Both the position numbers and the translations under genes were made by a program. DNA of 64,000 bases from NCBI GenBank assembly GCA_029168955.1, contig JAPDOI010000874.1, forward strand, positions 1 to 64,000, given 5' to 3'. Under the pieces are notes generated by a model that saw nothing but the letters and a program-made list of their open reading frames with translations, searched no databases and was not told where the DNA came from. The DNA is from Aplectana chamaeleonis (Eukaryota > Nematoda > Chromadorea > Rhabditida > Cosmocercidae). This document shows positions 25,019-35,220 of the stretch, piece by piece; position 1 is the stretch's first letter; every line of letters starts with the position of its first letter.

Positions 25019-26599
25019 CTCTCCCTCTTTCTTTCTTTCTCCCTCTTCCCTCCCTTCCTTCCTTCCTTCCTTCCTTCCTTCCTTCCTTCCTTTCTTCCTT
25101 TCTTCCTCCCTTCCTTCCTATTCTTCCTTCCTTCCTCCCTTTCATCCTCCTTCCTTCCTTCCCTCAACCCCTTCTTCTCTTTTCCTCCCTCTTCTACCTT
25201 TCTTTCACCTCATGTCTCCTGCCTTCCCTCGACCTTTCATTTTCCCCCCTTTCCTTGTATTCAAGCGTGACGTAACACTATAGCGAGTTCTATATCTGTG
25301 TGAAGGAAGACACAAGCCACAGAATACAGCAAGAGAGAGCGCGAGAGAAAAGAGGAACACGCCCCGAAAACTGCACTGCATCATGTACACAGCACGCTCC
25401 AGAAAAAATTTTTTGCTGAAATATTGGATTTCGAAGTTGGTTACAGGTGCGACCAACCTGCATCAATCGACACATTGGCACTGGAGAGCCGAGCACATCC
25501 AGGAAATTTCACTGGTGGTTTAAGACCAGAGGAGAGCTCGGTGACTGCGAAAAATTGCAAAGGTAGGGATGTACACTTCTTTACACAGGCTAAGACTAGA
25601 ACGCGCCGCGACTGCCCGCAACGCGGTAACATGTCCGTGGACTGGCCATTAGTACCAGAAAATGGAAGTAGTCCCTAAAACTGAATTTTCTCCTCTTTTA
25701 GGTACCTAGTCGCATACAATACGGACGCGACCATGGCCGGATCTGCATATCGACCACATTTTATGTGAGTCTGTTCAACTAGTTTTTGCAACAAGTTTTT
25801 GATTTAAATTTGGAATTTTTAGAAATGACTTCCGTCCAAGTATGATCTTCTCACTGGATCACAATGTGTGGATGCACCAACATGAGATGCGTGCCGATCA
25901 ATGGATGCTGTTCGAGAATACGTCAACTGTAGCAGGTACTAAACCACGTTTTCATTGGCTCGGGGCTCGAGTACACGAAAGGGATGGAATCTAGGACCAG
26001 CTGGTCGTCAGGGTATTCCATTCGGGTCCCTATCGCGCATGCGTAATCACAGCGACGTCAACGGAGCAGATTTTACTCGGTGAAACCGACCCAAAATATA
26101 ACACCATAAAGGGGTCTACAGAGTTGCAGAGACCGGCGAGAGGTGACTCGGCGTTAGCCTTGACGTGGCGACAAAGATGTTTCAAAACATAGTCGCGTCG
26201 GTTGCTGCTCGCTGGCAGTGATCTAAGGCTGTCGCGGCTTCAATACACTCTGTGTTGCCCCCTGGTCCCCCTTCACGCCGTGTCGGTCGCCCTCGTCGCC
26301 GAACGTAATCGATATTGCATCACACAATGCTGTTCGTCGCTGCGAGCCACGTCGCGACCTCAACTCTGGTGACCCCTTAACGGCTGATTCGTGCGCGACT
26401 CCACATTTTTATGCAATCCAATATGGAAGATTATCCGTCTATCCGACCATTTTCGGAGATTCAATGGACTTTATGTGCAAATTTAGGCAGAGGAAGAGCG
26501 TTTACTACCGGCAAATTATGGAGCGAGGATGGTCGACTTTTACTGAGTTGCACCCAGGAAGTTCTTTTACGGACTAGAGGTCCGGAATCGAAGATTTAA
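17775..26599 (+). CDS. ACOT8-like: Peroxisomal acyl-CoA thioesterase II (ACOT8/TesB family), copy 2
   Basis: Same predicted reaction as the upstream copy. Nine exons: 17775-17959, 19898-20043, 21126-21253, 21330-21441, 21497-21582, 25447-25562, 25702-25764, 25823-25935, 26487-26599. They total 1,062 nt, 353 aa. Exons 2-8 have exactly the lengths of their counterparts in copy 1, so this is a tandem duplication. Visible motifs are AYGGLIFAQ, RRVRDGRSF, AYNTD, FSLDHNVWMHQ and CTQEV. The catalytic set is D266, S289 and Q340. It ends in SKI, a PTS1-like tripeptide. The first 32 residues are Arg-rich with no acidic residue before Asp16 and could act as a second, mitochondrial-type signal. Met33 and Met40 are alternative starts without it. 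Intron 5 (3.9 kb) holds a long pyrimidine tract. Confidence 0.93.
18355..18665. mobile_element. GC-rich palindromic element (GCGGCGCGGCGAA family), intron 1 of copy 2
   Basis: Two linked inverted-repeat modules. The first has CGAGCGGCGCGGCGAATTGC and GCCGCGCCGCTCGGCGGCC around ATATCGATCG. The second has GCCGCTCAATGACGCGGC and GCGGCGGTACTC. Related copies are at 29,754-29,860 and 37,588-37,808. Confidence 0.6.
18836..18920 (+). mobile_element. Left end of a CAGGG-type hAT-like element
   Basis: CAGGGATGTGCGGAAAATTC followed by ACAGAAA-rich repeats. It is preceded by ATCGCGAT (18,828-18,835), which matches the ATCCCGAT beside the opposite-facing end at 17,348 in 7 of 8 bases. No right end is found downstream. 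Confidence 0.5.
18922..19360 (-). mobile_element. Inverted mariner fragment plus TTAA MITE
   Basis: Reverse-complement relative of 16,096-17,254 without the Penelope-like insert. The mariner end GGAGGACCGGAAAGTAGATT at 18,922 is followed by the STIQEH-type transposase stretch and the TTAA MITE end AGGCAGTGTTCATGATAAAT at about 19,034. Confidence 0.6.
19400..19890. other. AT-rich intron 1 remainder
   Basis: AT-rich with repeated GGAAATTT/CCAGAAA words. No coding or RNA feature is seen. Ends at the acceptor TTTTTTCAG before exon 2 of thioesterase copy 2. Confidence 0.4.
20289..20525. mobile_element. MITE family 2, copy 3 (intron 2 of thioesterase copy 2)
   Basis: AAAGTCCGTCCGAATGATAC and GGACGGACTTTAC ends, with the shared centre TGCTAATCGATTCCTAATC. 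Confidence 0.65.
20900..21060 (-). repeat. Dispersed repeat shared with 29.9 kb
   Basis: Reverse-complement relative of 29,910-30,030: GCGGGGTTAGAAATAGT, ACGGAGAGAGCAGC, GAGAATTTCGAG and AGAGGATACACGAGAA all have counterparts there. Function unknown. Confidence 0.5.
21726..21893. mobile_element. Hairpin element 1 of the shared-loop pair
   Basis: 168 bp with about 40-bp near-perfect arms (TAAACTCTGGTACCGCCGTA and complement), plus an inner stem AGCGGAGCGGTGG/CCACCGCTCCGC. The loop (21,794-21,834) resembles the loop of the otherwise different hairpin at 39,792-39,900. It lies in intron 5 of thioesterase copy 2. Confidence 0.7.
21970..22030. repeat. 61-nt hairpin in intron 5 of copy 2
   Basis: GGCACCGCAATG, then TGTAGGTGCC pairs with GGCACCTACA, then CATTGCGGTGCC with a small internal bulge and a 3-5 nt loop. 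A second ACACCTACG-type inverted pair is at 22,124-22,165. It could be a small palindromic element or an RNA hairpin. Confidence 0.55.
24175..24535 (+). repeat. Degenerate CGCGGAGCCGAC repeat cluster
   Basis: CGCGGAGCCGACG, CGCGGTGCCGACG, TGCGGAGCCGACA, CGCGGAGCCGCC and similar words recur irregularly six or more times, then TCGCGAAACCAGCG-like words. No period is clean enough to define a unit. Confidence 0.4.
24598..25265 (+). repeat. Long polypyrimidine tract (CTTCC/CTTT)n in intron 5 of copy 2
   Basis: About 650 nt almost free of purines on the sense strand. It is made of runs of CTTCC and CTTT with CCCTC interruptions. Open frames through it are low-complexity artefacts (Phe/Ser/Leu/Pro in one sense, Lys/Glu/Arg/Gly in the other). 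It ends about 180 nt before the acceptor of exon 6. Confidence 0.9.
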
Positions 26600-28190
26600 C
26601 TTGTTGCTGTAAATATGTACCAACAGTCCGTTTTAATAAGTGATATTCGCTGCGAACGTGAGTCCGACTGCATTTGTTATAAGCCAAAGTTCGATAAAGG
26701 TATATCGGATAAGGTCGAATTCGATTCGCATCGACTTGTTCATCATCATTGTGAGTGGTGCTGTTGTGGTGCCTTTGTGTCCCCATCGCGTTGCAAATGA
26801 TTGTCGCGGCTCATTGGTGCTGGTGCCGGATTCACCATTGCATTGACCCTGGGTTTGTAGCTTTGGGTTGAGTTCAGCGCCAGGACTAGCGCGCTTGTGC
26901 AAGCTTTAAACCGAACCAGAATCTTCAAACCCAGGGTTAACGCAATGATGAATCCGGTCTCTGAATCTTGAATGGTTGCGCTTTGGTCTATGATAATGTT
27001 ATCTACTGCCGTGTTTTTGTTGCATTTTGTGTAGTGGTGTTGATGTCAAGCTCCATTCAAGATACTACCATGTTGCCAATGGATTGCTGTTACATTGTGG
27101 ATGGCTCATGACTGTGATTGAGTTGTACTGTTGCAGTAATGCCACTGTGCTGATATTACATTGTTAACCTATTGCTGTTGTCCTGCCGTTGTGCTGCTGA
27201 TGAATTATGGAATTCTTCTAGATGTGCAGGCATGGTGTCAGTGCCCCGCAGCTATGTATTGTGTTGCTGGGAAAGCAAACGTCAACTGGTTAGCAAACTC
27301 CGATTCGTTCTGATGGATTTGGGGGGAGGGGATACCTAGGCAATTCAAAGCTGTGCTCCCCATGAATGGAACAAACTTGACCCAATGAGCAGTATACACA
27401 GTTGTTGCTAAACGCAGCACATCAAAGGGAAAGAATATGGTGGGCTTAATGAGAGGGGATCGCCGACTCTTATCCGTATATTATCCCCGAGGATTGCTCG
27501 TAAGTGCGGAACTCAGATAGTTTTGTGTGGGAGAAATAGCAGTCCTGTTAGCGAATCGCAGTTTGATGATGAGCCCGAGCCAGAGTGGCTCACAATCGCC
27601 TCACAAAGAGCATCCGCTCCCTCACAAAAACCGCTGGTGAAGGCATCGGACCTAAGAGACTACGCAGACTTGTCGCTTAGAGCAGCGACAAGCTCTACGA
27701 CACAGTATATTATGTACTGTCGCACTTTCGTTGCGAGACCTCCTCGCCGGATTTCTAGTCCGCAGTCGTGGACAGCCGCTGCTGCAGCAAGCGCCTCAAA
27801 GATGATTGTTTATGGAACATTGGTCTCAGCAAGATTCCGCGCGCGGTGCATGCCGTAACAGCGCTTGTCCGCAACTGCGGACCGGAACCTCACTCCGATA
27901 AGGACAATACTGCCCTAATTTTGGGAGCATTCAAATTTCCTTTTCAAGCTTCAATTGTCGCCTAGGTAACATCGCGACGAAGTTTTGAAAATGCAGTTGC
28001 TTCATGGTTAAGTTTTCACAAATATTCGAGATTTATCAACACAAACTGTATAAACAAACTTAAAAAATGGAACAACCTGAGAAAATTAACAAAAATCTAT
28101 AAACGGCTCTACAGATCTATTATTATTAAGAAATTCGTGAAGCTTTTTGGAGGCGCATTACACACACTGATACTCGGTACTGATTTAGAT
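26600..28190. other. Gene-free stretch after thioesterase copy 2
   Basis: A short palindrome at 26,828-26,961 is the only structured item. An open frame at 27,523-27,858 has no recognisable domain. GTCCGCAACTGCGGACCGGA at about 27,870 also marks a repeat seen at 63.1-63.3 kb. Confidence 0.5.
26828..26961. mobile_element. Small palindromic MITE (CCGGATTCA ends)
   Basis: Arms GCCGGATTCACCATTGCATT, then CCCTGGGTTTG, pair with CAAACCCAGGG, then AACGCAATGATGAATCCGG. Single copy in the window. Confidence 0.65.
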
Positions 28191-28195
28191 CTCTA

Positions 28196-28302
28196 GCTGG
28201 GCGGACTATCCGCCCATTTTCTCTCGGTCGGCCTATCACGTCAGCTTTCGCTGCTCCTGTGATAGGTCAGCGGCAGGAAAAAAGGGCGGGTAACCCCCTT
28301 CC
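28196..28302. repeat. Short inverted repeat (GGGCGGAC...GGGCGGGT)
   Basis: GGCCTATCACGTCAGC pairs with GCTCCTGTGATAGGTC, flanked by CCGCCCATTTTC and GAAAAAAGGGCGGG. Confidence 0.5.
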
Positions 28303-28363
28303 AGCAAGAGGTATAAATAAGAACCAGATATTCACGCGCTCACAAAGTAGACTCATCCCACTG

Positions 28364-28578
28364 TGAAGTCTGTCCGATTGAGACTGTCAGCCCACGCGGT
28401 CGGCGGTGCGTGTCGAGCGGCAGTCACAAAACATTTTTCAGATGAGACTACCCACGACTGAAATACAGCTGACTGGGACATTGTTCACAATTCGTCTGAT
28501 ATTCCTGTTTATCGATTCACATATCCGGAAAAAACCTCCGCCAACCGCTTGGACGGTTAGTCTCATTCGGGCAGACAG
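28364..28578. mobile_element. MITE family 2, copy 4
   Basis: GAAGTCTGTCCGATTGAGAC, then CCACGCGGTCGGCGG, on the left. GACTGGGACATTGTTCAC and ATCGATTCACATATCC mark the centre. The right arm is degraded (GACGGTTAGTCTCATTCGGG). Confidence 0.6.
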
Positions 28579-28699
28579 TACACAGCGAGCTTCTAAAAAG
28601 ACTTCTAAATGGGCAAGGCTTCGTAGTCCCCCCTATATCTCGCTTAAAGGCACAGTACACCCTTAAGCCAAACTTTCGGGATTTTTATTTGATTGTGTA

Positions 28700-28978
28700 C
28701 TGTGCTTATCTGGGCCAAATTCCGGTCCGCAATTGCGTCTCGACACGCTTTGCGGCCGCACGCACTGGAGTCAGTCGAGTTTCCAGCGCCAAAGCCGACT
28801 CGATATGGCTTTTTTATACAGTTTTCTCCAATTTTGTTTACTTTCCAGTTTCTAAAACCCACCTAGAGTCAACAGATCGGCGGCTGCGGCGCTGGAAACT
28901 CTTCCGACTCGAATGCGCGCGGCCGCAAAGCGTGTCGAAACGCAATTGCGGACCGGAATTTGGCCCAGAGAAGCACAG
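28700..28978. mobile_element. MITE family 1, copy 2
   Basis: Flanked by TA (28,698-28,699 and 28,979-28,980). Ends CTGTGCTTATCTGGGCC and GGCCCAGAGAAGCACAG. Middle GGCTTTTTTATACAG and CACCTAGAGTCAACAGATC. Best-preserved full-length copy. Confidence 0.8.
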
Positions 28979-29119
28979 TAGTAGACCCCTCCTGTATAAC
29001 ACTTGCCAAGTATGACATCTCATGTCCTCCAAAAAAGCGATGTATAGGCGACCACCGCAGGCCCAACCTCCTTGGCTCACCACCACGGGTCACACCCCCT
29101 ACCAGATTTCCAAACTCAA

Positions 29120-29335
29120 TAGCGGCTAGATGGATGGATGAATTCCAACAAGTTGTCGTTCTTCAGTCCATTAACGGGCTCTCTCCCCGCTCTCGCGCAA
29201 CATTTGTGAATGAAGAGAAATACAGACCTGAGACAACTCGTCCACAAACTTTCACCCAAAAATTTAGGTATCTTCGAGGAGCCATAACTCTGTTTACAGT
29301 CTCTAGCAAGATTTCAGAGACACCACTGTAATCAG
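29120..29335 (+). repeat. Dispersed repeat shared with 40.1 kb
   Basis: AAATACAGACCTGAGACAAC and GAGGAGCCATAACTC have reverse-complement counterparts at about 40,110-40,190. The open frame here is not recognised. Confidence 0.35.
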
Positions 29336-29895
29336 CGAGTGACCCTCTCCAAAATCAGCATAAACTATGAAAAATAATTTTCTGGGTGTCCTGTGCCTTT
29401 CATTGAAGAATTCAGATCATACACTTACAAGGTATTAAGCACTGGGAGTAATCCACTCAACGACTGCGTAAATCTCAATATTCACATCAGTAACCGAACA
29501 TGAACGATATGATCCAATTCTTCACCGGTCACCTCAATGCATCCAGTATGTCTGGCTCAGATCTGCCTTCCAGAATGTCCTTTCGCCACCCAAATCTACG
29601 TCTGCCGCTCACACCCGGAAAACATACTTCCAACAGAGCACGATATTCTTCACGTAACTCTGCTCTGAAATGGACACATGTACGTCATTTTCAGATTTTC
29701 ACGTTTTCTTCTGCAATTACGGGCAAAATGAGCAGCACGCACACTCGTGTTAAGCCTCGTTTATACTTCCGCCGCAGAGCAGAGCGGAGGAGTGCAATTC
29801 TATAATATCGATCGTGCCACTCCGCATGATCAATTCAACGGAAATCACACAACCTGAAGTTTAAAGGCTATAAAACCGGGAAACTCCCTTGGTTT

Positions 29896-30144
29896 CTACT
29901 CGTGCAGGTGTGGAGCGGAGGTTAGAGATAGTGACAGAGCGCATGACGGACGGAGGGAGCAGAATCGCGCGCGCTGCTCGCACCATGTCTCGTGAGAATT
30001 ACTTTTTGCAGAGGATACGCGAAAAACCCACCCATGATCCACTGGCTCAACGACGTAACCATATTCCGGATGAACCATCCTGCAGTGAAGGCCAGCCTTA
30101 TATCTTCTTGTGAAACGTGACCCACAGATCGGACAACTGAACAT
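29896..30144 (-). pseudogene. Possible C2H2 zinc-finger fragment
   Basis: A frame starting ATG-Phe-Ser carries one match to the classic finger spacing: Cys-x2-Cys-x12-His-x4-His with Phe after the second Cys (CPICGSRF, then GLHCRMVHPE). Only one finger is seen. Part of the region is a dispersed repeat shared with 20.9-21.06 kb, so this may be a gene scrap carried by a mobile element. No flanking exons were identified. Confidence 0.3.
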
Positions 30145-30342
30145 TCAACTACTTTCTCTCGCCGTAGTCTACCGTATTGATCAATCATCAGCGGTCATTT
30201 TTGCAGGGAAAGCTCGCTAAGGCAAAGATCTGTACGAGATTCTGGCCAAATATGGCATACCTACAGTAACTTACTGCAGATCTTCAAAATCTAAAAAAGG
30301 AAGGCATCGCTCCACTTTTCAAAGCAAATGACGAGATTTCTG

Positions 30343-30892
30343 GAAATTTAGCTTACTGGCAAAAGTAACGATTTAGTAAAGCCATTTATGAGTCGAAAAA
30401 AAGTTTCAAAAATATCCTGAAATATCCCAAAAAACGATTTGGCGTGAAATGGTCTGTAGTTATAAAAAAAGCTCGGAAATGAAGTGAAATAACTAAAAGT
30501 ACGATTTGGTTGTCAATGACAGACGAGGGATCGGATTTTACAAGCTTCTCCGATAAGCTTATCGAAGCGAAATCAAGCGCAGTATGGATTGGAGCAATGC
30601 GTTCACCTAGCTTGACCTATGCTAATTCCCTTATTACAGCTTTCAAAAATGGCTTAATGTTTCCCTGGGGTGCTTGATTTCGTTTTGACAAGTTTAACGG
30701 AGAAGCTTGTGAAGTGATCGACCACCAAATTGTATTTCTAGTTATTTAACTTCATTTCCTAGCTTTTTTTATTACTCCAGGATATTTTACGCCAAATCGT
30801 TTTTAGGATGTTTCAAGAAATTTTTGAAACTTTTTTTCCAGACATAAATGGCATTACCAAATCGTTGCTTTTACCAGGAAGCTAAATTTTCA
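30343..30892. mobile_element. Fold-back element with about 200-bp arms
   Basis: The left arm (TCTGGAAATTTAGCTTACTG, AAACGATTTGGCGTGAAAT, TAAAAGTACGATTTGGTTG) returns inverted on the right (ACCAAATTGTATTTCTAG, ACGCCAAATCGTTTT, GGAAGCTAAATTTTCAGA). A roughly 100-bp spacer lies between AAGCTT-containing inner ends. No coding capacity. Confidence 0.65.
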
Positions 30893-30999
30893 GAAATTTC
30901 ACATATTTTTCCCGAAGGTTCCCTTTCTGCTTCAATTTTGCTCCACGATTTCCATTCTGGAATAATGAAACATCTAACAGACGATATTGTCGTATGAGT

Positions 31000-31350
31000 A
31001 AAATTTTTCAAACCTTTGACCCACAACCTTAAGAAATACCACTCATTGCCACATTTTTGTGCAACAAGTGAAAAATCGATATTGTTGACCATTAATATTC
31101 GATTTTGCATGATTGGAAGAATTTCCCAAACAAATGACTTAGAGCCATCAAGAATCGAGAATCATTGCGGCACTTTGAGGAACAGGCGAAAAAAAATCGA
31201 TATTATCGATTGGTATTCATCGATAATGACTGATGAGCAAAATTCCCCAACCAGGAAAACCAATCCCATCAACAATCACCACTTCTCGCCGCATTTTGTG
31301 CAGAAAGCGCGAAAATCGATAATTTCGATTACCGATCGATGGCGTGTCAT
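31000..31350 (+). repeat. Tandem repeat, three diverged units of about 115 bp
   Basis: Each unit has a CATTGC-like word, CACTTTTGTGCAACAGGCG-like sequence, AAAATCGATATT, and an AATTCCCCAAC-like start of the next unit. Confidence 0.55.
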
Positions 31351-32136
31351 GAGTACGAATTCTCACAAGTTCAGTACTTACCTTCGACGACCTGCGTTGA
31401 TTGGCTGCAGATTCACCCACACACCCTGGTATCCACAGCCGTAGCATGCCCAAGCAGTTTTCGTGCTCCACGGCTAATTTAGTAGGTACACCCACGATTT
31501 TGAGGTACCCTTCAAAGTTGAGGTATCAAGTTCAAATTGGAATAGGAGCGACCTGCATCCATTTCCTGCCTCCTGTCCAGAAATGAGCGTCCTAGCTCAA
31601 TTTTAAATGTAACCGCAAGATCGTGAACGCCGTCTGAAAAAAAGGAGATTACCAACAAAAACGAGCGGGTTTTCACTTTGTTCTCAAAACCAGTGAACCA
31701 TTACAGACCATTTTTGGGTGGTTATACCAGCTTTTTGCGCCCTTTTTAATGCAATTTAGAGCTAATTTCTATGTTCACTATAAACTGAGATTTCGAAAAA
31801 GGGGTTGCGCACACGGCCGATTCAAAACCAAACCTGGTGCGCGCTTCGCGCGCACCACAACTTTTCGATATTTGGATGACTAATGTCGATTATGGTAACC
31901 AGAAGGCATTACACCAACCGTAACTCACTGTACTCCTAGAGTCCACGGCAACGGAAAATGACGGTTGTACGGTCGCATCATCCCACTTTTATGAATTGTG
32001 ATTTTTATGAAAGTTGTAACTTTCTTCGGAATTCAGTAGGAAATTACAAATTTTCCGTCGATTATGGCGCAACCTACAGCATTCATAGTGCAAATAAGCA
32101 ACCGCACAACTGCCTTTTTCCGTTGCCGCGGACTTT

Positions 32137-32372
32137 CAGGTCTGTCCGAACGGGTCTGTCCACGCATGCGATCGGCGTGTTTACGGAGTAGCCGTCGCAA
32201 AGGCATCGTTTCGAACGAGCCTTCCCTTGGCTCCAAAGTGCTGATTGGGATACTATTCAAAATTCGTCAAATATTCCTGCTAATCGATTTGCACGTCCGA
32301 AAAATGCGTTCGCAACAGCCGGTTGGCACGCACGCCGACCGCGTGAACGGACACTATCTTTCGGACAGACTT
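32137..32372. mobile_element. MITE family 2, copy 5
   Basis: AGGTCTGTCCGAACGGGTCT on the left and TTTCGGACAGACTTTATG on the right. A separate inverted pair around TCCACGGCAACGGAAAATGA and CCGTTGCCGCGGAC lies just upstream (31,940-32,130), also partly present at about 13,410. Confidence 0.6.
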
Positions 32373-33220
32373 TATGTATTCACGTACGGCTCGGGAATTT
32401 GACTATTCACTCGAATATTCGTAAAATCTTTCGATTATTGACTCTAATCCTACAAAGAAGAGGCTTTCGAATCTATTCATTCACCAGGGAGTTTAAAAAG
32501 GCCATTTTCGAAAAATATGTTGATTGGCGAGTGTGGGGCAGTGGCAATAGGCGCAGCTGTCACGCACACGGTCGAGTGATCAATCCTCGCCCAAGGTCAA
32601 CCAAGCCTTCTATCCCTCCGGAGTCGGTAAATTGGTAGCAGACTTATCTGAGAGGATAAAAACACTGGATTTGAACATGGGCTGGCCCCCGCAAATAACT
32701 GTATAGGCCCTATACACATTCAAGAGCCTCTACGATTCTGAATGGAAGTCGAATGTGTGGCGCATCTCCAGAGGATTAATATACACCCAGAACTTTATCC
32801 TTTTACTTTATGTTGATTTAATACCCAATTATTCATTCAAGAATCGAATTTCCCTGTCTATTTCATTTTCTTCTTCTTTTTCCTCATTCCGATTATGTTA
32901 ACATTTTTCCTTTTGCACATATTCTGATTACAGGATTTTACCAAAACTCAGTACTGCAAAAAATCGTTCTAAAGAAATTGAAAAATCAAATTAAAAAAGA
33001 ATAAGGGAAAAAACAAAAAAAATGAAGAAAATTCAAAAAATTTACCTGTACTGCTTGTGCGATGCGTGTGTCCGCGCGTGCCGCAACAGATGCATGACTA
33101 TATTCGTATAGTGGCCTTGTCGAGTGAGTTCCTTATTGCAAACCTGCAACAATTATTTTTTTATATTGAATTTTTATATTTACAATATATTTTTCATAGT
33201 TCGCATGCGATGTCTGTTCC
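32373..33220. other. Gene-free AT-rich stretch
   Basis: No coding, RNA or clear repeat feature seen. Confidence 0.4.
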
Positions 33221-33224
33221 AATA

Positions 33225-34533
33225 ACCTGTCAGCCCACGCGGTCGGCGTGCGTATGAAGCGGCCTCCGCAGAGACATAATTTTTGACGAACCTTTGCATG
33301 ATTGCAAACAGCTGACTGGGACATTATTCACCATTTGTCAAATACATACTCCTCTCAGACAATAGCAGGCCCCGGGCGCAACCGGCTCCGCGTCTCCCCG
33401 CCCACTGCAGCCGAAACGCAGAGCGGTTGATATTCGAACTTGCGGTGCGTTTCGGTTATGATTGCAACGTGCAGTGCGTTCAGGTTGCTCTCCAGGCCAC
33501 ATGCGTTGACTGACGCGCGCATTTCGAAATTCGATGAATCAATTGAAACAAGGAAGAGAATCTAGGCTTCCTGCGATTTTTGAGCGGAATTCTCACTGTT
33601 TCTCTTGTGGGGCTTGTAATTGATTTCCTCTCCTTCATTTGTGCTCAATATTCGACCATCCTAGAATTCACTATATTCTTCATATTTGTGCAATATTTAG
33701 ACTGTATTCAAAAAATGAAATGTTAACATGACTTTCCGAACGCATTTTGCAAATATTCATGAAGGGAATATTTAATATTTATTTAATCACTCCGAAAAAT
33801 TGTGAAAAACGAATCGCCCGGATATTTAAATTCGAACATCTATGAATACCTAATTATTTTAAGGGAAATATACCTAATAATTGGAGGAAATCAGGTGAAG
33901 TCAGGAGATTAATGGGTGAAGTTGTGAGGGAAATTGTGACAGAATCAAAGTTCTAAGCAGGGGAAAGTGTATTAAGCTTAAAGGTATTTCATAATCAGCA
34001 CTAGCTTAGAAAAGGGACAATTAAGGGTCTTATACATCCAAGGAAATTCAGTAGGGTGGGGTGATTCGGTGAATGTGTGGAAATCGTTGGATTTCTCCTT
34101 GAAAAATCGATTAGCTAAAATGGGTGCGATAATAGATCAGCGAAGCGTCTGAACCACTTCGAGGTATCGATTTTTGCAACTGTGTTGCTTAAATCGGTTT
34201 ATAGTAAGCGCCCGGGGCGCAAGCTGTATGATATACTGTGACGTCATCAGCCGACAGTTGCGCTCAGGGCGCTGCGTGAATCAATCTCGTCGGTAGCACC
34301 CGGAGTGCAACGTATGCGGCCTGGAACGCAACATATGTGGCCCGGAAATTGCCAAATTTGTCACCCTGAGCGCAACATGGACGCGGCTCCGAGTGCATTC
34401 GGGGCGGGCTCAGGGCCTGCTATTGCCTGAGCTGTTGATTGTCTCAAATCCGGAAGATACCTTTGCGACGGCCGCCCGACACGCTCGCCGACCGCGTGAG
34501 CGGACAGTCTCTATAGGACGGGCTTTGATCATT
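33225..34533. mobile_element. MITE family 2, copy 6, split by a CAGRCAATAGCAGG element
   Basis: The left half (GTCAGCCCACGCGGTCGGCG to TTTGTCAAATACAT) and right half (GTTGATTGTCTCAAATCC to GAGCGGACAGTC) are separated by about 1.08 kb at 33,357-34,434. That insert has inverted ends CTCAGACAATAGCAGGCCC and GGGCCTGCTATTGCCTGAG. Inside, near both ends, are repeated CCCGGRGCGCAAC words. The target duplication is unclear. Confidence 0.6.
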
Positions 34534-34534
34534 C

Positions 34535-35215
34535 AACAAAACACTGTAAAATATTGCAATACGGCCTACCTGACATTCGAATGTTTCCAACTCGCCCTGT
34601 TCAGCTTGGGCTTTCTGTTTGGATCTCGACCGTGGAGCCCTGCCGCCTTCCGTATCCGCCCCAACTTCGCTCAAATTGCCTTTTGCCTACGCAAATTCAA
34701 AATAGATGTATTGTAAGAATAATGTGCAAGTATTTTGTATAAAGAATAATCACCAGCAAAGCCAAAGCCGATGTCATGAACGACTGCTCTGTTTCGACAT
34801 CATTCCCTGGCTGAAACACGAGAATCAATCTGTTTCGGGATCCCAACAACGCACGCCCGCCACGCGCCGCACATTATTTTCCTCGAAAATATTACAAAAC
34901 AGTTTGATTGGATGGATTAACTGATGTATGGTATTTGCGGCGCGTAGCGAGCGTGTCTTTGCCATCTGCATACTGACCGCTTCTTCTTTCACATCGGACC
35001 ACAAAGACGCCGAAGGGGAAGCAGTTTCCGATCGTGAACTCTTCTTCAGCGCATCTGTGGCTCCTGGAGAGCGTTTGCTGACGTGTTCCGTCATACCTAC
35101 AGGAGCCAAACCAACCTTACCTGAGAAGACCGGAACCTCAATCGCTTCGGATTCAGCAGTGTAGGATGCGGACGGTATCGGAGAGTCCTGAAGCATAGAG
35201 GCTCACACACTAGCC
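34535..35215. other. Gene-free stretch
   Basis: Open frames exist on both strands, but without recognisable domains, splice partners or repeats. Confidence 0.35.
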
Positions 35216-35220
35216 GTGTT

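Noticed and set aside
24538..25283. Long open frames of 200-245 codons on both strands
   Set aside because: They run through the CTTCC/CTTT tract and translate to low-complexity Phe/Ser/Leu/Pro or Lys/Glu/Arg/Gly strings. This is a simple-sequence artefact in an intron.
31480..31520. Fifth SL1-like site (CACGATTTTGAGGTACC)
   Set aside because: Only the last part resembles the leader, and no TATACGAC box lies at the expected distance.
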